NCBI GenBank assembly: GCA_036940085.1 | Contig: JALLBK010000150.1 | Span: forward strand, 1-49,977 | Direction: 5' to 3' | Origin: Discostella pseudostelligera | Taxonomy: Eukaryota > Bacillariophyta > Thalassiosirophyceae > Thalassiosirales > Thalassiosiraceae | Length of the DNA: 49,977 bases | Shown here: positions 10,735-20,063 of the stretch, piece by piece | Layout: each line of letters starts with the position of its first letter | How positions within the stretch are numbered: the first letter of the stretch is position 1 | The notes under the pieces: model-generated | What the model was told of the DNA's origin: nothing | Database searches by the model: none | The model's input: only the letters and a program-made list of their open reading frames with translations | Made by a program: the position numbers and the translations under genes

Positions 10735-11246
10735 TGTCGAATGATTTGTTCTTCCAATAAATAATGCCAATGGTTGGAGTTGGAGTTGAATTGTGTGAGT
10801 GCAAGCAGGTGTTTTCCGCGGAGTTGGACGCCAGCGTGCAGGTGGCGATGTTCCCGCCAAGAAAACTTTTAGCGCAATTTTTGGCGGGAGGAAATCAGGG
10901 GCGAAGTTTTGGCGGGAAGCGCCGCGCTTTTCTGTGAAGTTCCCGCCAAATCTTTTGCCGCGCTTTCAGCGCCGAAGTTCCCGCCAAATGAAAATCTTTC
11001 TTCGTTGCCGCTTCACCTTCACCACACAAACCATGACCGAGAAATCATCTAGATGCCTGTAGTAGGATTTCGGCATCGGCACTAGATACTCCAAAGGCGT
11101 CGCTCTTCTATTGCATTAATCTCCCTCCCCTCCCACTCGATTCATCTAATTAATATTCTTTTCCCGTGTGGGCTCATTAATTTCAATTGAAATTCACCAC
11201 ACACATCCACAAACAGCACTCAACCTAACAGTTCCATTTACTAATC
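10735..11246. promoter_or_regulatory. Divergent promoter with five E2F-like sites
   Basis: TTCCCGCCAA or its complement occurs at 10851-10860, 10881-10889, 10907-10918, 10940-10950 and 10978-10988, in both orientations within 140 bp. This is the densest cluster of this motif in the window. It lies between the DysF-domain gene and the U1-C-like gene. Confidence 0.6.
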
Positions 11247-12385
11247 ATGCCACGATTTTTCGACGATTATTCCAACACCTATCTGACACACGATAGTGCC
11301 GCGGGGAGGAAGCAACAACGTCGTGGATGGAAGTTTCGAGAGAATTTCAAGGTGCGTTCTTTCTTCTTCTTATATTGTCATTTTGGGCTAAAGGAAGGGT
11401 TTGGCAATTATCTTGTTCGAGGGGATAGAGAGTAGAGAGTTGCATAAGGATTGTGCTGGTCTTTGATTATTGTCTTGGCTGTGTCAAACATCGTTTTAAA
11501 TCACGAATCTACATTGTTCTTTGACTTCATCATATGCTAGTTGCATTACCAAGCCCATTTGGACGATTGGCGTGCTGGTCCCATGGGTCTAGCCTCCGCA
11601 CAGCAAGCCTATCTCCGTACGCGTCGCAATCCAGCCGATGGACAAATCAATCCACAAGACATTACGGTACCACCTCTCCCCGAGGGTTGGGCAGAGGAGC
11701 TGGATGAAGCCACGGGGGTATATTTTTATGTTCATGAGGAGAGTGGGAAACGAAGTTGGGTACGACCTAATTTTCGACCACCGGGACCAGGCGGCCCGGG
11801 TGGACCTCCACCACCCATGATGGGGGTGGGTGGACCTCCTCCGCCGATGATGGGTGGTACGTATTCTACTGAACCTATTCATATTTGTTTAACGTCTTGT
11901 GGGCGCTGATAGTTGCCATTGTATTTCTGTCTGATATCACTTCATTCAGGTCCACCACCGAATTTCCGAGGTCCACCTCCACCATTCCAGCAACCTCCAC
12001 CGTTTGCTGCACCACCTCAATTCGCTCCTCCGCCGATGGGTGGACCTCCTCCAATGGGTGGACCGTAAGTGAATGCATTGTTTGATTCTGTTTTGAATCT
12101 AAGAACCATTTGTTCAGTCCTTTTGGATACTGCACTAACGATTGTCAATCTCTGCATTTCTTTTATCCAGACCTCCACCTCATTTTGGTAAGCGATCGAT
12201 GTAGTTTGTGCACAGCTTGGTTGTTGCTCAACTCACTTTTGAACTGTTGAATGTTCTTCTATGTATTGGGTACCATTTCCGTTGTAGCACCCCCACCTCA
12301 TCCACTTCCTGGTGCAATTCCGGGTATGCCTCCAATGAATTTCCCTCCACCTCCACCCAGCTCCTTTCCGAAACCGCCTCAGTAG
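11247..12385 (+). CDS. U1-C-like protein with degenerate zinc finger, WW domain and Pro-rich tail (5 exons)
   Basis: Exons: 11247-11351, 11541-11856, 11950-12064, 12171-12187 and 12288-12385. All introns are GT-AG and phases agree, giving 216 residues. The N-terminus [17 protein letters not shown] continues with [16 protein letters not shown], which aligns column for column with the U1-70K partner U1-C (human MPKFYCDYCDTYLTHDS). U1-C stabilises U1 snRNP on the 5' splice site. All four zinc ligands are replaced: Cys6 by Asp, Cys9 by Ser, His24 by Gln, His30 by Phe. Residues about 66-98 ([19 protein letters not shown], later SWVRP) form a WW domain. The rest is Pro/Gly/Met-rich like the U1-C tail. 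It is probably a splicing factor derived from U1-C, or a paralogue. Exon 4 is only 17 nt. Confidence 0.8.
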
Positions 12386-13001
12386 ATAGTTGGCTTTGAC
12401 TTTCCGTTGGGGTAATGTTGCATTTGGTTCATTTGCAAGTAGTTGGAGTTGCAAGGTAGCTAAGCCGACAGTTGATAGACAATATACAACTGAGGATGCC
12501 CGCCACTGACGCTATCTGCCTGCCATCGAAGCAGATAGTACGTTTTGCTGATGCATACTCATAGCATCTTCGGAGAAGAGCTGGGGTGTGGGTGGTGTAC
12601 AAGACAGTGTAGATGGCAATAAATTGAACAACCTGGGTACAACCTTTGATCCAAGACAGCTGATTTCAGATTTAATTTACATTATGATTATTATGGGTTG
12701 AAAGCATAACGGTATCACCGCTTCTTTGTTTGATACATCTACGTCCGCTATCGCCAAGAATGAGTGATCTACACGTGTCGCCTTCCAGCTAGATATCATT
12801 TCAGGGAATTCATATGCATCTATTGAATCGGGATGCTCTTGTCGCGAGTACTGTCCACACTGCTTTATGGTCGCGAACGCTCTTGTCGCGAGTACTGTCC
12901 ACACTGCTTTATGGTCGCGATGGAGGCATAGCAATTTGTTCGACTTGACTTCCATTGACTTAAGTCTCTGTGCTTAGACTAGCAAATCACACAATCCAAT
13001 T
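12386..13001. other. Convergent 3' intergenic region
   Basis: 616 bp between convergent genes. Apart from a 44-bp tandem duplication at 12835-12920 nothing coding is supported. Confidence 0.5.
12835..12920. repeat. 44-bp direct tandem duplication (1.95 copies)
   Basis: The unit starts GCTCTTGTCGCGAGTACTGT and is repeated without mismatch from 12879 to 12920. TCGCGA occurs at both ends of each unit. Confidence 0.95.
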
Positions 13002-13757
13002 TCAAGAATTGAATTGACACGTCTCGAAAATATGTGCCTTTTCAGGCGGAGAATCCTTCGCCAGCAATAATACCTCCGAGTTCCCAAAATGAAATTGTTT
13101 CAGCACCTCTTCCCATTGTAAATTGTAATATGCTGCATACAGCATTTTCCCGAAATCACCATGCGTTACCAACAATATGGATGATGATGCTGCATTATCT
13201 TCCTCCGCTCCTGTGATTTTCTGAATATGAGATAGCAGCCGATTTGCTCGTTCAATCAATTCGGGAAACGTTTCAGCACCCGGAGGACATAGAAAGTAAT
13301 TTATCTTTTCCGTCACGAGGATATCTGCTGCACGGCAATTGTCAAGGATAGAGGATGTTGGTTGACCAGTTAAAGCACCGAAATTTCTTTCAATGAGGTC
13401 GTTCAAGATTTCCACTTTGGGTTTATTGTTCACATCCACAGGTAGCAGTGATTGTTCACCCCCGAGGCCCCCAGTAGACGATGAGAGAATGTCAGCAAAT
13501 ATTTCTGCTGTTTCATGTGCTCGTCGAAGAGGGGAGGAATAAATTGCACTCAACACCGTGGCTGCAGCTGTAGATGGCGCTGCAGTTTTTGCATTTGACG
13601 AGGAGGCAATTGTAATTCCCGCCTTCACCATTTTTCTCGCCACATCTTTGGCTTGCTCTCGTCCTAAATCCGTTAACGGCTCATCACGATGTCCATTGAG
13701 AATACCATTAGAGTTGTCGACATCTTGGCCATGCCGAGCCACATAAATTTTTACCAT
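13002..13757 (-). CDS. Histidine phosphatase / phosphoglycerate mutase-like protein
   Basis: Single exon, 251 residues, ATG at 13755-13757. The N-terminal KIYVARHGQDVDN carries the RHG motif with the catalytic His. The second half of the site is seen as YSSPLRRAHETAE (phosphate-binding Arg and His), ERNFG (acid) and LVTHGDFGKML (second His). Residues about 50-65 are a Ser/Ala/Thr insert. The set of motifs fits the dPGM/TIGAR/bacterial GpmB branch rather than a glycolytic dPGM, so the substrate is unknown. No targeting peptide is evident, so it is probably cytosolic. Confidence 0.85.
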   Translation of the reverse strand: MVKIYVARHGQDVDNSNGILNGHRDEPLTDLGREQAKDVARKMVKAGITIASSSNAKTAAPSTAAATVLSAIYSSPLRRAHETAEIFADILSSSTGGLGGEQSLLPVDVNNKPKVEILNDLIERNFGALTGQPTSSILDNCRAADILVTEKINYFLCPPGAETFPELIERANRLLSHIQKITGAEEDNAASSSILLVTHGDFGKMLYAAYYNLQWEEVLKQFHFGNSEVLLLAKDSPPEKAHIFETCQFNS

Positions 13758-14296
13758 CGTCTCGGTGGGTGGTGAGTTTCAGATTTGTTTATGTTGCATC
13801 TGCGGGCGGGGCGGGATGGTGGCTGGATATCGCACTTCAGAAGCTTGTTGCCAGATTCTGTAGATGAGTTGATATGATTCCTTTGAGAGAATCTCACCTC
13901 ATCATGGCTATGCTCTACTATTAGATACTATTTACGGGCCGACGGAAGCGGCCGCAGGCGGCCGCCATGGTGCAATTTGCAATAATTTGCAATTTGCATG
14001 AGTTGGTGTTTGGTGGTGTCGCGGTCGCGGTTTTGGTTTTGGAGGCAGTCGGTTTGTCCGTCGCTTTTGCCCGAGGGGTGCTCGCTGATTGCTGACGTCA
14101 CCTGCGAAGTTCCGGCAAAAGAGATGACGATTCTCGCATCCATCACCTCCACCTCCACCCACACACTCGTATCCATTCAGCCATGGCCTCCGAATCCATA
14201 ATCCTGCCATATTGTACTCATATTTCTAAGCATAGTGTCGTACTACTACAATTACTCTAAAACATCCCTAACCAAACATTGTTAAGAGTATGAGCC
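13758..14296. promoter_or_regulatory. Divergent promoter between histidine phosphatase and MoaA genes
   Basis: 539 bp. It includes a GC-rich stretch with GGCGGGA at about 13810, two copies of GCGGCCGC (13948-13955 and 13958-13965), and a short TGCAATTTGC direct repeat at 13971-14000. No coding region is supported. Confidence 0.4.
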
Positions 14297-15901
14297 ATGA
14301 TCATTTCAAAGACCTGCAGTCGCTATCGCTACCAGTCTCACTTGCGATCAATTACTCTGCGTGCTGTCATCGAGTCCATCTACGACTACGACACCGCAGG
14401 GGTAGGGGCTGCAAACCGACAGCCGCCGACGACCTCGAACTATTCTAGACTCTCGCTATGCACATCCACAACATCACCTCGCCACACAAAATGTCCATAT
14501 TCTTTCTTGAAACATCATCAATTTTCAACTGCAGTCGCTGAGGAATATATTTCTGACGACGAAGTGCATGACATTCCACGCTCACCAAAAGTTCTTGATG
14601 GTGATGGGTACAATAATCGCATGCCCAGACTGCATGCTCTACGTGAAAGATTACGAATCGAAGAATACCAAGGAAGTACCATCCTCCAACACAACAATGG
14701 GCTTATTGTGCCATCCTTAGAATCGATTAGCCGTTCTCCTGCACATAAATCAAATGAACACGACGTCGATGTGACCACTGCAAATATTTTAACTGACTCA
14801 CATGGTAGGCATCATAACTATCTACGCATCTCACTTGCCGAACGATGCAATCTACGATGTCAATATTGCATGCCACCGGAGGGTGTTCCGCTCAGCCATT
14901 CTTCAAAACTACTCACTGATGAGGAGATTATACGCCTGGTGCGCCTCTTCGCGAAGAATGGTGTAAATAAAGTTCGATTGACTGGTGGAGAGCCATTGCT
15001 TCGTCCGAACCTGGTTTCGCTTGTACAGTCCATATCCGACACGTTAAATTTGTCTACCAACAATAAAGACATGGCTCAAAACGGATTAGTCGGAATAACC
15101 ACCAATGGTGTCTCCCTCTCTCGTCAGATTGACGCCTTGGTCGAGGCTGGTCTGACAGGTGTGAATATTAGTCTAGACACGCTCAGCGCCGATCGATTCA
15201 TGGATATTACACGACGAAATGGATTGGATAAGGTGATGCGTGCCATTGGAGATAGTATCCACGCCTTTCGAAATAGATATGGTGATGTTCGACTTGGACC
15301 GAATGGCAGTGGCGGTTCAAGAGTTAAGATTAATTGCGTTGTGATGAAAGGGGTAAACGACGATGAGCTATCTGACTTTGTTAGAATAGGCAATGATATT
15401 TTTGGTGGTGATGTGGATATTCGGTTCATCGAATGGATGCCCTTTAATGATAACAGTTGGAGCACGTCCAAATTTGTTAGCTACACTGACATGATGGACA
15501 AGATGAGGACTGAGGGCACGTCGCTGGAACGTATCGGGGATGGGCCCAACGATACAACCAAATGGTGGAGAGTACAAACGAACAAAAAGGGAAGTGAGCG
15601 GAGTTCTCGTATCGGGTTCATAACTTCTATGAGTGAACATTTCTGCTCCTCGTGCAACCGATTGCGAATTACCGCGGATGGCAAAATCAAAGTTTGTCTG
15701 TTTGGATCCAATGAGAAGGAAGTCAGTTTGAGAGATATACTGAGGAAGCACCGCGACAATGGCATTGCCGAGGAGGAAGAATTGGGTAAAGTTATTTATG
15801 CAGCAGTTCAGAAGAAGACATTTGCACTCGGTGGTCACGGTAGTGCTGAAAACATTGCCCAAGCCGCAGATAATCGCCCCATGACATTAATTGGTGGCTA
15901 G
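14297..15901 (+). CDS. CNX2: GTP 3',8-cyclase, molybdenum cofactor biosynthesis (MoaA/CNX2)
   Basis: Radical SAM enzyme for the first step of molybdopterin synthesis, converting GTP to the cyclic pterin precursor. Single exon, 534 residues. Residues 184-191 (CNLRCQYC) bind the SAM [4Fe-4S] cluster. VRLTGGEPLLRPN is the SAM-binding GGEP motif. CSSCNRLRITADGKIKVC gives the three cysteines of the C-terminal cluster. The protein ends in LIGG, the Gly-Gly tail needed for activity. About 165 residues precede the catalytic domain. The first 30 are basic and Ser/Thr-rich (MIISKTCSRYRYQSHLRS), consistent with mitochondrial import as in plants. The acidic stretch that follows (AEEYISDDEVHD) is unusual and of unknown use. 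Confidence 0.95.
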   Translation: MIISKTCSRYRYQSHLRSITLRAVIESIYDYDTAGVGAANRQPPTTSNYSRLSLCTSTTSPRHTKCPYSFLKHHQFSTAVAEEYISDDEVHDIPRSPKVLDGDGYNNRMPRLHALRERLRIEEYQGSTILQHNNGLIVPSLESISRSPAHKSNEHDVDVTTANILTDSHGRHHNYLRISLAERCNLRCQYCMPPEGVPLSHSSKLLTDEEIIRLVRLFAKNGVNKVRLTGGEPLLRPNLVSLVQSISDTLNLSTNNKDMAQNGLVGITTNGVSLSRQIDALVEAGLTGVNISLDTLSADRFMDITRRNGLDKVMRAIGDSIHAFRNRYGDVRLGPNGSGGSRVKINCVVMKGVNDDELSDFVRIGNDIFGGDVDIRFIEWMPFNDNSWSTSKFVSYTDMMDKMRTEGTSLERIGDGPNDTTKWWRVQTNKKGSERSSRIGFITSMSEHFCSSCNRLRITADGKIKVCLFGSNEKEVSLRDILRKHRDNGIAEEEELGKVIYAAVQKKTFALGGHGSAENIAQAADNRPMTLIGG

Positions 15902-16015
15902 AGACAGTTGATTTGATGGAATGGATTTTGTACATAATCTGCGCAACAGTTTGACTAAAAAGTAGTACGCCGTGCTTAAAATATTCTGGAGCTAGTTGGA
16001 TTTTGAGCACTTGGT

Positions 16016-17065
16016 TCATTTTGTTGTGATTACTCCAGGTCCCACCTCAAGGATATCATCCTGCTCCTTTGAGGATAGACCCGTTGCACTCCAATGCGCC
16101 CACATTAAAGCTGCAATATCATAAACTGCATGACAAACCATTGGCACTGCCAGATTTTGACTAACAATATACATTTTTCCAAAGAAAAGACTTGCCAAGC
16201 CGGCAAGCAAGGCATACACAGGCGTGACCGCATGAAGCAATCCAAACACAATGCAAGACACACCCAATCCAATCTGACTTGAGAATTTGTCAGTGAGTAA
16301 TGTTTGGAACACACCGCGGAATAACCATTCTTCGCCCCATCCAGCCACTGTGCCCAAGAGGATGGATACCAAGAGTGCTGTTCCTGGACGGCGTTTTCGT
16401 CCCATGACAGCCAATACACTTCGTTGTGTCGCTTTCGTAACCCCCTGTACAGCGGATGAGTACGGCTCTAATAGTTGCATGATTCCGGCCACCACAAATA
16501 AGGGTGCTGTCCATTGGATGCCCTGCAAGACGGCATTGGAATTCCATGCAAACCCTACACCCAGGCCGCTATTTGGTATGCTCAATATTTTCGCAAGAAC
16601 CGCAGAAATTGGGAGTAAGAGTGACTGTGCACCAACGAGGAGAGCGATTGTTTGGAATTGTAAAGCAGGTGAATCAGTATCGGGGTTGGCTGGAGCTGAT
16701 GCTCTTTCATCGGCAGAATCCGACGGCAGTGCAGGGAGATGAAAATTATTTTTCCTCGGTTTCGAGAGGAAGCGCAGAGCAGATGATGGACTCGTTGGTG
16801 CAATACGAAGGGGAAGGGAAATAGTGCATTGAGTTGTGTATGCGCGAGGACGTGTTCCTTTAATCGAGTGAATACTGCTGCTTGATGATGCCCTGTAGAG
16901 CGATGGTGCACTTATCACCGATGACGACATCCGCGCCAGATGAGTGACGGCGGTGAAGGCATTGCAGGTGAGTGCTGCCGATAGAGCAAGCAACACAGTG
17001 CATTTCGAAGCCATTGCGATGGTGCGACGTTGCCGTTCCATGGCGGTCAGTATGCTAATTGTCAT
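16016..17065 (-). CDS. Plastid-targeted CPBP-family (CAAX-like) intramembrane metalloprotease
   Basis: Single exon, up to 349 residues from ATG 17063-17065; the likely start is ATG 17012-17014. That start gives MASKCTVLLALSAALTCNAF, a signal peptide followed by Phe at the predicted cleavage site (CNA-FTAV), the diatom plastid signature. A long Ser/Arg-rich transit region follows. The catalytic motifs are GWGEEWLFRG (EExxxR), FGLLHAV and CHAVYD, in hydrophobic helices. The family includes CAAX prenyl proteases and plant SCO4-like plastid proteins. The actual substrate cannot be inferred. It shares a 638-bp promoter with the Lsi2-like gene. Confidence 0.85.
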   Translation of the reverse strand: MTISILTAMERQRRTIAMASKCTVLLALSAALTCNAFTAVTHLARMSSSVISAPSLYRASSSSSIHSIKGTRPRAYTTQCTISLPLRIAPTSPSSALRFLSKPRKNNFHLPALPSDSADERASAPANPDTDSPALQFQTIALLVGAQSLLLPISAVLAKILSIPNSGLGVGFAWNSNAVLQGIQWTAPLFVVAGIMQLLEPYSSAVQGVTKATQRSVLAVMGRKRRPGTALLVSILLGTVAGWGEEWLFRGVFQTLLTDKFSSQIGLGVSCIVFGLLHAVTPVYALLAGLASLFFGKMYIVSQNLAVPMVCHAVYDIAALMWAHWSATGLSSKEQDDILEVGPGVITTK

Positions 17066-17703
17066 GAGTAAATGTCCATGGTTGGACGGTGTCCGGTGGA
17101 CCGACGGTGCACCGTGTTGGTGGCGATGCTGAATGCAGACTAAGATTTGAGATTTGGCGGGAACTTCGAAGCCGACGTCAGAAGAAGAGTTGGCGGGAAA
17201 AGTAAATAAGATACGGTACAGAAAGATATGGCGGGAACGAACGAAGATCTTCGCCAGACAGACTCATCATCTTGTGGAGGGAAATCTCGGCATATTGAGC
17301 GATCTTGCAGCGATAATAATTGAGAATCGAGAAAGGAGCGATCCTTAACGGTCTTCATTGGTTTCTCAAATAAGGAAGGTCTTCCGAGACCGTCTCGCTT
17401 TTCTACCAATCGGATTCATCAAAAATGAGAAAGCATGTTGCTTTTTCTCCCACCCCGAAGCATTGCTCACCAAAAAAGAGGAGAAAATTGCCATGCAGAG
17501 TCCACTGCAACATGCCGACAAACGCAGCAAAAAGCAAGCACAAGAATAGCAGCGAGAGTGCACCATCCACTCTTCCACAACCAGAGCAAACAAATAATCC
17601 TCTCTCCGTCATCGTATCGAAGCCGCCATATCCACAGACATATACGATCCAGATCAACCTTTTACAAATAAAATAATCGACGAACTACTCAACCAAAAGC
17701 ACC
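17066..17703. promoter_or_regulatory. Divergent promoter with three E2F-like sites
   Basis: TTTGGCGGGAA at 17153-17163, TTGGCGGGAAA at 17190-17200 and ATGGCGGGAA at 17228-17237 lie between the CPBP protease and the Lsi2-like permease, nearer the protease. Small open frames in this region show no conservation or start context and are not called. Confidence 0.5.
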
Positions 17704-19665
17704 ATGAGTAGTCCTCTCTACACCGACGATGTCGAATGCAGCGTAGCCTTATCTCCCGTGTCAGCTGAAAGCAGACAAAAGAACAACACCAATAAGCCGT
17801 CATTCTTCCGAAAATGGGGCCCCGCCCTCATCGCCATCGCGGGTGTCCTCGCCGTAAATGCCCTCCTCCTCGGCCCCACCGGCTCCAAAATTCCCTCCCT
17901 CACACCAAAGCAACTCGCCGCCCAATCAGCCCGCTCGGAGCGAACACAAGCCATCTTGGATATGGAATGGGATCATGCCGCCGACTTGAAGCGTGGCATT
18001 GCCAACATGCGCAACAGTCGCAACCTAAGTGAAGCCGAGGGTGGCGTCATGGAATACACTCGTCGTAGACATCGTTATCTCGGAGAATATGTCCACGTCG
18101 ATGTCTCCGATCAGTTCACATTGTTCGCCAAGATTTCCATCTCACTCATTTACTTTGCCTTCTGGGTCTTCCTCATGTTCCCCAATTGGTTCTTGCCCAT
18201 TGGTCGTCCTGGCATTGCTCTGGGTGGTGGATTGAGCATGGTGGTATTCCGTTACATTCTATTATTGACGGGACAAGGACCAGTGTTCGATGCTCCCAAG
18301 GTGATCATCCTCGAGCCACTCTTCTTGCTCTTTGGTTTGATGTTGACTACCATTTATCTCGAGAAGATGGAACGCGGTGGTCTATTCGATAGACTTCGTG
18401 ACAGTTTGGATGATCCCGTCAATTGGAAGCGTTCGGCCAAGATTATGGCCATGAGTACTATTGGATCGGCTGCCGTCATGAATGATTCCGTCGTGCTCAT
18501 CTTTTCGGGTGTCGTTGTCGACTTATGCGTTCGTCACAAGGTTGCCAACTCCTTGCCTTATCTTCTCTCCCTGGCCACTACTGCCAACACCGGAAGTGCC
18601 CTCACCATGACGGGCAACCCCCAGAATATTTTGATTGTCTCCCTTGCCTACGACGATATCTCGTGGACGGAGTTTTCTTCCAACATGGTTCTGCCTGTTA
18701 CGGTGGCCTCCATCATCAATGCGACAATGCTTTTCATCTACTACAGTAGTGAACTCTTCCCAGGATCCTCCGGACTTCTCGAGTGCCTTGGAATTGTGTT
18801 CAGTGGCAATCGCACTCCCGAGATGTTGGCGCAAGAACACGCCTACCATGCACGCAACGTAGTAAAGGTGGATGAGGAGGTCACCAGCTACGGATGGAGT
18901 ATCTGGTCCAAGATCCAAATTGTCATTGTGTCCATCTTCTTGGTCTGCTTCGCCGTTGGACTCGATGTGTGCGTCACCTCCATCTGTGCCGGTGCCATCC
19001 TCATGGTCATTGCGGCCTGGAAGAGGCAACACTTTGATCCCAAGCCAGAGGTGGTGGAGTATGATGCCGAGGGGAACACCCTCCCCCCCAAGAAGATGTA
19101 CGACATGGATGGGAATGAAATCGAGCCAGAGGAGGAGGAGCTCGTGACCGAGTCCGAGACTACATTGACCGAGGTCGATTATGGTCTACTCATGCTTTTC
19201 ATTGGACAGTTCATCCTCATTGGTTCGTTTGATGATACCGGTGTACCCCAGGCATTCTTCAACTTGGCCATGGGTGGATGTGCCGAGCAAATGACTGCCG
19301 TGCCCTGCGTGTACTGGTTCGTTCTTGTCATCACAATCCTATCGAATGTAGCCTCGAACGTTCCCGTGGTGCAAATGCTTGCTGCTACCTTCCCCTACGC
19401 TACACCCTACGATTGGATGCAAGTCTCCTTCTCTGCCACCATCGCGGGTAACTTGACCATGTTGGGATCGGCCGCCAATATGATTGTTGCCTTCCAGGCC
19501 GCCAAGGTTGGAGATCGTACCTTCACTAGCGAGCGCCATGCACCTTTTGGTATCCCATCGACAATCATTTCGCTATATGCTGGTACCTTCCTTTTGTCGA
19601 TGGTGCATTTCTCGCCAGAGTGCAGTGTGAGGCTTGGAAACTGTGAGGATGAAGCAGCTGCATGA
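17704..19665 (+). CDS. Lsi2-like (ArsB/NhaD superfamily) anion or silicic acid efflux permease
   Basis: Single exon, 653 residues, roughly 10-12 transmembrane helices. FWVFLMFPNWFLPIGRPG matches the first helix of plant Lsi2 (FWVLAVFPAVPFLPIGR). TTANTGSALTMTGNPQNILI is the first half-repeat signature (GNPQN), NVASNVPVVQMLAA the second, and AGNLTMLGSAANMIV the LGSAANLIV motif near the end. Plant Lsi2 exports silicic acid using the proton gradient; diatoms also have Lsi2 homologues. A cytosolic acidic loop (EIEPEEEELVTESETTL) and a charged N-terminal extension (residues 1-130) with one hydrophobic segment are additional. Codons here are strongly biased to C-ending forms compared with neighbours, suggesting high expression. 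An arsenite or other anion substrate cannot be excluded. Confidence 0.75.
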   Translation: MSSPLYTDDVECSVALSPVSAESRQKNNTNKPSFFRKWGPALIAIAGVLAVNALLLGPTGSKIPSLTPKQLAAQSARSERTQAILDMEWDHAADLKRGIANMRNSRNLSEAEGGVMEYTRRRHRYLGEYVHVDVSDQFTLFAKISISLIYFAFWVFLMFPNWFLPIGRPGIALGGGLSMVVFRYILLLTGQGPVFDAPKVIILEPLFLLFGLMLTTIYLEKMERGGLFDRLRDSLDDPVNWKRSAKIMAMSTIGSAAVMNDSVVLIFSGVVVDLCVRHKVANSLPYLLSLATTANTGSALTMTGNPQNILIVSLAYDDISWTEFSSNMVLPVTVASIINATMLFIYYSSELFPGSSGLLECLGIVFSGNRTPEMLAQEHAYHARNVVKVDEEVTSYGWSIWSKIQIVIVSIFLVCFAVGLDVCVTSICAGAILMVIAAWKRQHFDPKPEVVEYDAEGNTLPPKKMYDMDGNEIEPEEEELVTESETTLTEVDYGLLMLFIGQFILIGSFDDTGVPQAFFNLAMGGCAEQMTAVPCVYWFVLVITILSNVASNVPVVQMLAATFPYATPYDWMQVSFSATIAGNLTMLGSAANMIVAFQAAKVGDRTFTSERHAPFGIPSTIISLYAGTFLLSMVHFSPECSVRLGNCEDEAAA

Positions 19666-20063
19666 AACTAATGTTATCTTTGGGTTGTGAAGTCATCTAA
19701 TATCTCTGGGATTAAACGGGGGATAGAAGTGTTTGCAGAAGAAATGAAGAGCAGATATTCATTTCTTTATCGTTATAATAATATATGTTAAGGTTCGAAT
19801 TATGAAACTGATATTTGCAACTCTACCATAGTACTGCTAGGATCTTTGTTTAGCGGTTCTTTTCCAAGGAGTGTGGAGTGGTGCTACCATACGAATACTC
19901 GCTAATCAGTCCAGGGGTGGAGAAAGGTGCAATAGGTCGTAGCTTGGGGTGCGTATTGAACTACGATACAGGGAATAAATACAAGTTGGTGGGATATCTT
20001 GTGATAACAACTGAAACATAGTTTAGGATCTCAACAACTTGGTGATCATAACACCAAGTAAAG
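19666..20063. other. Convergent 3' intergenic region, nothing seen
   Basis: 398 bp of 3' flank, AT-rich in its first part. No ORF, RNA or repeat is supported. Confidence 0.4.

Noticed and set aside
13928..14210. Overlapping minus-strand frames between the phosphatase and MoaA genes
   Set aside because: GC-rich promoter sequence; no start context or similarity.
19788..19802. GGTTCGAATT resembling a tRNA B-box
   Set aside because: No A-box or cloverleaf arms nearby.
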